Assembly: GCA_903934135.1 (NCBI GenBank)
Contig: CAIZMQ010000064.1
Coordinates: 1-52,781 of the forward strand
Length of the DNA: 52,781 nt
Direction of reading: 5' to 3'
Origin: an uncultured Verrucomicrobiota bacterium
GTDB lineage: Bacteria; Verrucomicrobiota; Verrucomicrobiia; Chthoniobacterales; JACTMZ01
Shown piece after piece: positions 48,101 to 52,781 of this stretch; position 1 is the first letter of the stretch, and the number at the start of each line of letters is the position of its first letter. A model generated the notes under the pieces. That model saw nothing but the letters and a program-made list of their open reading frames with translations, was not told the origin of the DNA and searched no databases. The position numbers were made by a program, and so were the translations under genes.

Positions 48101-48616
48101 CGGGTCTTCAATCACCCGCATGTCGTGCTGACCGAGGATATGCTCAAGCCCGAGTTGCAGGGGATGGATAGCTTTGCCGAGGGGATGGAAAACATTGTCT
48201 CTACGCAAAAGCGCGTGGCAGAGCATTACTTCTCGGACGGAAGTATTGCCTGGGCTTGTCCGCCGCTCAAAGCGTTGCTCCACATCATGCGCGACGGTCA
48301 CTACGAGGGGAAAACATTCGACGCTCCGGAAATCCGCACACTCTTCACCCGCGAAAGCGTCCTAGCCAGCGATTGGTACCGCGCGCGCCTATTGGCCAAA
48401 CAGGGCATTGATGCCCGCCTCTGGGAACGTCATATGGACTACCTGGAAAAGTTTCTCGGCAATCCCAGTTACGCGGGGGTGGCCGGCCGCATGGGCATCA
48501 AGGACCGTTTGGCCAAGGCCCGCCTCAAGCTGGCCGAAGTGCACTCGGCCGGATACGTCGATCATCTGGTCGGAATGACTGGTGTGGAAGCGGCGCTCCC
48601 CGAGGTCATGGTCTAG
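45134..48616 (+). CDS. Large (~1160 aa) protein of unknown function
   Basis: Single long ORF from ATG MNQDLEKKIGALRGV to stop at 48616; no signal peptide or recognised motif; codon pattern consistent with coding. Confidence 0.88.
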   Translation: MNQDLEKKIGALRGVPGGDEDTDAVRRRIFYINLKLRDLGCPTFPIEQDAEFADLVGGLMALHREKDRLLAKHLSPTDTRIQNFLYDYLQDVVEVPRLPNQTFALDRHGLARQLSLPPDKDEFSSDIINSYRVRQGVLHNPKSDRRTTQGIFHVTEGGLPVPDDKKAVPKAVFGRLLKAALNPPAELLRLPFTSTLPTPAECFVSLLLRPVVCPEVPGVTPEKSMEVRFFVPGGLVCNLDFVESIFGNAGDPNLPDNDAALDTEHWTGHTGCVILAPHLNKLTKAELGLPSRNEATDRQRRDGMCWESPDEIYNDGTAFKITARDERGVVVTIISDNYFGYCKKEVKTQLGMAANLFGNAEEEHAGGALIFPSYDLAEQIAVRDLPLDMPRGFARAMELLGDSVEVHPQGYAVDRHHADIFYVPENARFELLAQKVTWEKDGQNCEIPLRLEHCYVLPCGYKIQMAKPAAGRAWRLIGTMAEGTLCHKPCTVSGGGKSEISKPISDAILQGPIFVADVKADFDHVDQLVRHDYSNRYADPARNGEDHRLVLSPNRSLGSVIKLLTPSPSFSTDYNAWLETIPQHVKELVYVLKRFYRPDWGEHWRENFSVDTVNGLPANELRFHRRKLVANFLRVGFDAEDSWRTFGLRKDFFPAAKIQMEDDITASTVVPRPLVASLLDAQTGHLPGVKFVHNCEYRLFQRPDDAIHRGYDKVTEYDFSHGGNFFSNYQPLSADDARAILEDAIGYHEYTRPMQKMIAGYVEAGRPAFFVSNANPRLVEGRPTKNPRYLQSRPDLLDPQGRYLADVGIRLARGLSRDAPVLTPVNAVLAGRRNNPPDKAAGIRSLAVYNPIHHMELPELFMEFICSMTGKSPSTTGAGSEGALTKGPFNALPPVYDLNSALVSYAISGYDGFVTAAGYVGPHARVDHDISLLVPEVWCRMSVEERSPEFLHAHGYLERLKDFEHDGHPVLAGRLGSRITKKFVNTFFGRVFNHPHVVLTEDMLKPELQGMDSFAEGMENIVSTQKRVAEHYFSDGSIAWACPPLKALLHIMRDGHYEGKTFDAPEIRTLFTRESVLASDWYRARLLAKQGIDARLWERHMDYLEKFLGNPSYAGVAGRMGIKDRLAKARLKLAEVHSAGYVDHLVGMTGVEAALPEVMV

Positions 48617-48691
48617 CGAGTGCTCCCGGGCTGGGGTGCCGGAGAGTCAATTAAGCCGCGTCACTTTGCGCCGAATGCGGGAGCGGCTGCT

Positions 48692-49111
48692 TTAACTGAA
48701 GGTGAGGTTCTTCACGCCGGCCGCCGCGGCGCCGTTGAGAACGTCGATGATGCGTTCTTGGCGGGCGTTTTCGTTCGGCCGGATAATGACCGGATCCTTG
48801 TCGCCGAAGCGGTCAATGTTGTCTTTCAGTTGCGCGCGCAGCTCGGGCAATTCCTTGCTGGCCGGCGTGTCGAAGACGCGGTTGTTCATGCTGACCACGC
48901 CGTCGGCACTGATCTCGATGATGACCGGGGTGGGCGGGGGTCCGGCACTCTTCGCGCCGGCGCCGCTGGGCAGGCTGATATTCAGTTCACGTTCGACGAC
49001 CTGTGACCCGGCCGAAGCCATGAAAAAAAGAAGGAGGACGAAGACAACGTCCACCATCGGGGCGATCTGGAAACCGGCATCGCCGTCGTCGGAGCCTGCG
49101 GAACCACCCAT
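48692..49111 (-). CDS. ExbD/TolR-family biopolymer transport protein
   Basis: GFQIAPMVDVVFVLLLFFMASAGSQVVERELNISLP. Confidence 0.92.
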   Translation of the reverse strand: MGGSAGSDDGDAGFQIAPMVDVVFVLLLFFMASAGSQVVERELNISLPSGAGAKSAGPPPTPVIIEISADGVVSMNNRVFDTPASKELPELRAQLKDNIDRFGDKDPVIIRPNENARQERIIDVLNGAAAAGVKNLTFS

Positions 49112-49152
49112 AATTCAATAATTCGACCAATTGCCGGCGGGACGCAAGCGGG

Positions 49153-49632
49153 TCACGACGGGGTCGGTGCCGCCTCCTTGTCGACGACGGAAAAGGTCAC
49201 ATTGGCGATCCCTGCTTTGCCCACCGCCTCGAGCAGACTCTTCATCGAGGCGTAACGCACGTCTTTGTCGGCGCGGATGAGGACGCGCACCATCGGGTTT
49301 TTCGCGATGTGGTTTTGCAGGACGGGGATGAGGTCGCCGGGTGATGGATAGTCTTTCTCGTTGACGCTGATGGCTACCGCGCTGCTGATCGGATTGATCG
49401 CGAGGTTGACGATGATTTGTCCGGGATTCTCTTTTGCGTCCTTGGCGTCTTTGGCCACGGCCAGCCGGATATCTTTGTTCGACTGCAGCACTTCGGTCGA
49501 GCTGATCGACATGAAGAAAACGAGCAGCACGAGCAGGATGTCGATCATCGGTGCGATCTGGAATTCCGGATCGGGGTCCGCCTCCGGCTGACGGTGCTTT
49601 TTTTTGCCTTTTTTGGGGGCGGCGACGGACAT
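49153..49632 (-). CDS. ExbD/TolR-family biopolymer transport protein
   Basis: PEFQIAPMIDILLVLLVFFMSISSTEVLQSNKDIRLAV. Confidence 0.92.
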   Translation of the reverse strand: MSVAAPKKGKKKHRQPEADPDPEFQIAPMIDILLVLLVFFMSISSTEVLQSNKDIRLAVAKDAKDAKENPGQIIVNLAINPISSAVAISVNEKDYPSPGDLIPVLQNHIAKNPMVRVLIRADKDVRYASMKSLLEAVGKAGIANVTFSVVDKEAAPTPS

Positions 49633-49636
49633 CAGA

Positions 49637-50548
49637 TTAGGACTGCCAATCGAGCGTGGTCCCGCAACCGGGGCACGGATTGTGGCCGGGCACGACGGGT
49701 GTCTGGCAGACCGGGCAATTGGTGGTCAGTTGCATCGAGACCTTGTGCGAGAGCTTGGACTGGGCGGAGCCGGCGTTCAATCCGTCACCCGCGCTGAAGT
49801 TTTCCCCGATACGCATGCCCTTCACTTCATCGAACGGTATGTCCTCGACGAGGTGGCTGAGTTCGCTGTCGGCAAAGACCGTGGCGTCACTGATGCGGTT
49901 GCGGAAGAAGTAGTAGAAGATAAAGGCGGGGATGGCGATGAAGAGACCGCTCGCCGTGGCCAGGAGCACCTCGCCGATACTCAGGGCCAGCTTGCGCGGG
50001 TCGGACACGCCAGTTTGCCCAAGAACGGCAAAGGCACCCATCATGCCGATGACCGTGCCGAGCAGCCCGATCATCGGGGCAATAACTCCGATGACCGAGA
50101 GGTAGCTGTTGCGGGTCTTGAAAACCTGGGATTCGCGGATGCCGAGTTCGATGATGGCCGTATCGGTGGCGTCCTTGCCGCGCCCGATGCGTTCCAGCGC
50201 ACCACCAAGCACGGCAGCGATATAGGTTTTGGCATTGGCTTGGCAGGTTTCCCACGCCTCCTGAAAATTGCCGGCTCTGAGCGATTCATCGAGCGCACTG
50301 ACCAGGGCCTTGGGAGCCAGATTCTGCGGCCGAACCTGGAGGAAGAGTTGGATGATGAACGTGACCATCACGACGGAGGTGGCGACAATTGCCAGCCAGA
50401 TCATGATGATGAGCGGTCCGCCGTGCAGAATCATCTCGATGATGGAGGTGGTGCCGCCTTCAGTTTCCGCCGCGCGGGCGGGGGATGCGGCCAGCAAGCC
50501 GGAAATCAGGAGCAGCGCAGGCAGAACTAGGGGTCGTTGGATGATCAT
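49637..50548 (-). CDS. MotA/TolQ/ExbB proton channel family protein with C-terminal zinc ribbon
   Basis: YLSVIGVIAPMIGLLGTVIGMMGAF, LATASGLFIAIPAFIFYYFFRNRI; C-term NCPVCQTPVVPGHNPCPGCGTTLDWQS. Confidence 0.92.
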   Translation of the reverse strand: MIIQRPLVLPALLLISGLLAASPARAAETEGGTTSIIEMILHGGPLIIMIWLAIVATSVVMVTFIIQLFLQVRPQNLAPKALVSALDESLRAGNFQEAWETCQANAKTYIAAVLGGALERIGRGKDATDTAIIELGIRESQVFKTRNSYLSVIGVIAPMIGLLGTVIGMMGAFAVLGQTGVSDPRKLALSIGEVLLATASGLFIAIPAFIFYYFFRNRISDATVFADSELSHLVEDIPFDEVKGMRIGENFSAGDGLNAGSAQSKLSHKVSMQLTTNCPVCQTPVVPGHNPCPGCGTTLDWQS

Positions 50549-50573
50549 ATGGTCTTGGTGGGTGTTGGGAAAA

Positions 50574-51329
50574 TCAGGGTGCGATGAGACCGGCATGTTC
50601 GGCACGCAAAGTATCGGCGCGCTGCCGGGCCCCAGCCGCGGCCTGCTGGTCGAAAGGGAAGAGGGCGCTGGCCATCAAGTAGCTGGCCAAAGCACCTTGA
50701 TAGTCGCCAGCGGCCTCTTGCACCCGGCCGTGGAGGAAGTGGGCTTGGCAAAGGGGTGCCGCATCGGAGGGCAGAGGGAATGCGGTTTGGTCCGAGGCCG
50801 CCAGGAGGGGTTCAAGCAGAAGGGCAGCCTGGTCGAATTGGCCGGCTTCGACCGCCAAACGAGCCCGGCCGAGGTTGGCCAAGGCTGTGGCTTCCGGATA
50901 AGTCTGCGCTAGTTTGTCATAAGCGGCCGTCGCACCCTCCGAGTCACCGCTGGCCAGTTTGGCGTCGCCGAGCAGGGCGGCGGCCTGCCGAGCCCACGGG
51001 GCCGGTAACCCGGGGTAGGTGTCATTGATCCCCTGCAATGCCTCGACCGCCCCGACTGCGTCGCCGCCGGCCAGGCGCGAGGTTGCGGCGTCGAATTCTG
51101 GTGGAGCTTCCATGCGAACCTCGCGGATCTCGGCGAGCGGGATTCCGGTCGAGCTGCCGGCCTGGATTTGCAGGCGGACATTCCCACCGCTCACGCCGGT
51201 GATTTTCCCCTCGCGGGTCAGTCCCGTTTTCATGACCACGGCATCTTGGGAGGAGGCGCTCACCGTGGCTGCCGCCACTGCGACGAGGACCAGAAATAGT
51301 CTGCGGGGGGCGCTGGGGCTTGCTTTCAT
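50574..51329 (-). CDS. Secreted TPR-repeat protein
   Basis: Signal-like N-terminus MKASPSAPRRLFLVLVAVAAATVSASSQ; TPR-like repeats (ALLGDAKLASGDSEGATAAYDKLAQTYPEATALANLGRARLAVEAG). Confidence 0.75.
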   Translation of the reverse strand: MKASPSAPRRLFLVLVAVAAATVSASSQDAVVMKTGLTREGKITGVSGGNVRLQIQAGSSTGIPLAEIREVRMEAPPEFDAATSRLAGGDAVGAVEALQGINDTYPGLPAPWARQAAALLGDAKLASGDSEGATAAYDKLAQTYPEATALANLGRARLAVEAGQFDQAALLLEPLLAASDQTAFPLPSDAAPLCQAHFLHGRVQEAAGDYQGALASYLMASALFPFDQQAAAGARQRADTLRAEHAGLIAP

Positions 51330-51379
51330 CAAGCTGACCAATTAAGCCACACGAGCGTCTTTTTCAACACAATCGTCCC

Positions 51380-52781
51380 ATGTTCACCACTATCCGCAAG
51401 CACCAGCGCTGGCTCATGACTCTGATTGCCGCGATGACCATCATCGCCTTCGCGTGGCTTTACAACACAACCGATCTTGAGCGCGTGGGCAGCAACATCG
51501 TCGCCAAGATCTACGGGCGCGATGTCATGCAGGTGGATATCGAACGTGCGGTGCGCAACTACCAGTTGGCCCTTGCCTTGGGCCAGTTCGAACTGGTCCG
51601 TGATCTCTCCGGGCAGGCGCAGTCGGAAGATCAGGCGGCCAACAACTTCATTTGGAACCTCATGGTCATGCAGCATGAAGCGGCCCGCCTCGGCGTCGAA
51701 CCGGGCGATCAAGCGGTGGTCGACCGCATCAAAATGCTGCCGGTTTTCCAGACCGGGGGGCAATTTGACCCGGTCAAATACTCCACTTTCATGCAGGAGC
51801 AGCTTGCCCCGCGCGGATTCACCGAGCGGCAACTCGAAAGCGTGATCCGGGACAGCCTGCGCTTGGCCGGCATCAAGGAACTCGTCGGTTCGCCGGCTAT
51901 GGTCATGCCCGGTGAAGCCACGACCGCCCTGAACCGCATCCGTCCGCTCAATCTCGAGATCTTGCGTTGGAAAGCGGCTACGGTGGCCAAAAACGTTCAA
52001 GTGGACGACAAGGAGCTGGCCGAGGTCTTTGCGGCGCGGGCCCCGAGCCTACAGGTGCCGGAGAAGCGTGCGGTGCGCTACGTACTTTTTGCCCTGACGC
52101 CGGACCAACGGGGGCTGGAAGGCGCCGAGCGCATGGCGGCCCTGCAGAAGGCGGCCACGGCGACCGGAGAATTGTCCCAAGCGCTGACCGATGGGGGTGG
52201 GGATCTGGTCACGGTGGCCGGGCAGAAGGGGCTTGAGGTCCGGACCACTCCTTTCTTTGCCGCGGATGCTTCGACCGGGGGTGCTTTGGACGGCGCGGAT
52301 GGCGAAGTGGTCCCCGCGGCTGCCGCGGTGGCCTTTCGCTTGCCGCAGGGCGCCGGAAATTTTGAAATCGTCCAAGTGGGCAATGACGGCTTTGCGGTTA
52401 TCGAGGTTTCCGGTGTGGAGGCTGCGCGGCCCATGACCTTCGAGGAGGCCCGAGCCGATTTGCGTGCGGACCTCATTGCGGGCAAGCGCGACACCATGGT
52501 CCGGGAAGCAGCGGATCGCGACCTTGCCGAGTTGCGGGCCGCGATGGAGGGGGGCAAAAACTTTGCCGCGGCGGCCAAGGTGGCCGGGGTCAAACCGGAG
52601 AAGGTGGCCGGCTTGAGCGTGCTCGATCGGGAACTCTCTCCCGACCAGCGGCAAATCGCCATGGCCGCGATCGACATGGCCGACGGCACGCTGGGCAGCT
52701 TCACGCCTGCTCCTGATGGGGGCTTTGCCGTCTATGTGGCCTCGCGGGGAGAACTGGATGACCAGGCCGCGGCCGAGCAGC
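51380..52781 (+). CDS. SurA/PpiD-like periplasmic folding protein; 3' end outside window
   Basis: ATG at 51380, frame open to the window end: MFTTIRKHQRWLMTLIAAMTIIAFAWLYNTTDLERVGSNIVAKIYGRDVMQVDIERAVRNYQL...; N-terminal TM and SurA_N-like helices. Not in the supplied ORF track because it has no stop in the window. Confidence 0.8.
   Translation, partial: MFTTIRKHQRWLMTLIAAMTIIAFAWLYNTTDLERVGSNIVAKIYGRDVMQVDIERAVRNYQLALALGQFELVRDLSGQAQSEDQAANNFIWNLMVMQHEAARLGVEPGDQAVVDRIKMLPVFQTGGQFDPVKYSTFMQEQLAPRGFTERQLESVIRDSLRLAGIKELVGSPAMVMPGEATTALNRIRPLNLEILRWKAATVAKNVQVDDKELAEVFAARAPSLQVPEKRAVRYVLFALTPDQRGLEGAERMAALQKAATATGELSQALTDGGGDLVTVAGQKGLEVRTTPFFAADASTGGALDGADGEVVPAAAAVAFRLPQGAGNFEIVQVGNDGFAVIEVSGVEAARPMTFEEARADLRADLIAGKRDTMVREAADRDLAELRAAMEGGKNFAAAAKVAGVKPEKVAGLSVLDRELSPDQRQIAMAAIDMADGTLGSFTPAPDGGFAVYVASRGELDDQAAAEQ

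Overview
A ~52.8 kb GC-rich bacterial chromosomal window. PEP-CTERM anchors, pseudopilin-type proteins, a Gram-negative LPS gene set and the gene mix suggest a Verrucomicrobia-like (PVC) genome; this is inference from content, with no search run. Most of the window is dense chromosomal coding: ilvD, ptsI/HPr/hprK, lptB/lptA/lptC-like, kdsA, waaA, rsmD, rluD-like, recR, mdh, HU, CDF, ExbB/ExbD, and a PpiD/SurA-like gene cut by the right edge. There are two tRNAs (Leu-CAA and Lys-UUU). No rRNA, CRISPR array or intact mobile element was found. Points most worth a second look: (1) a 3.8-10.9 kb partner-switching/phosphorelay cluster with three STAS proteins, a hybrid kinase, a DHp-REC-PP2C protein lacking a kinase catalytic domain, an RsbW-like ATPase, and a STAS protein with a ~320 aa C-terminal domain I cannot identify; (2) a five-gene overlapping operon at 33.0-38.9 kb joining a zinc-ribbon Ser/Thr kinase, a ClpX-like unfoldase (no zinc-binding domain, IGF loop kept, apparently duplicated C-terminal small domain), a membrane protein resembling a degenerate class III cyclase, a RecR with an altered zinc motif, and a serine hydrolase; (3) a KsgA-NUDIX fusion; (4) a sugar-binding protein fused to an unrelated secreted N-terminus; (5) a debris zone at 10.9-13.9 kb with a Y1 transposase relic, hairpins, an AT-rich acetamidase island and a broken BASS-family symporter gene; (6) a ~1160 aa protein of no recognised family.
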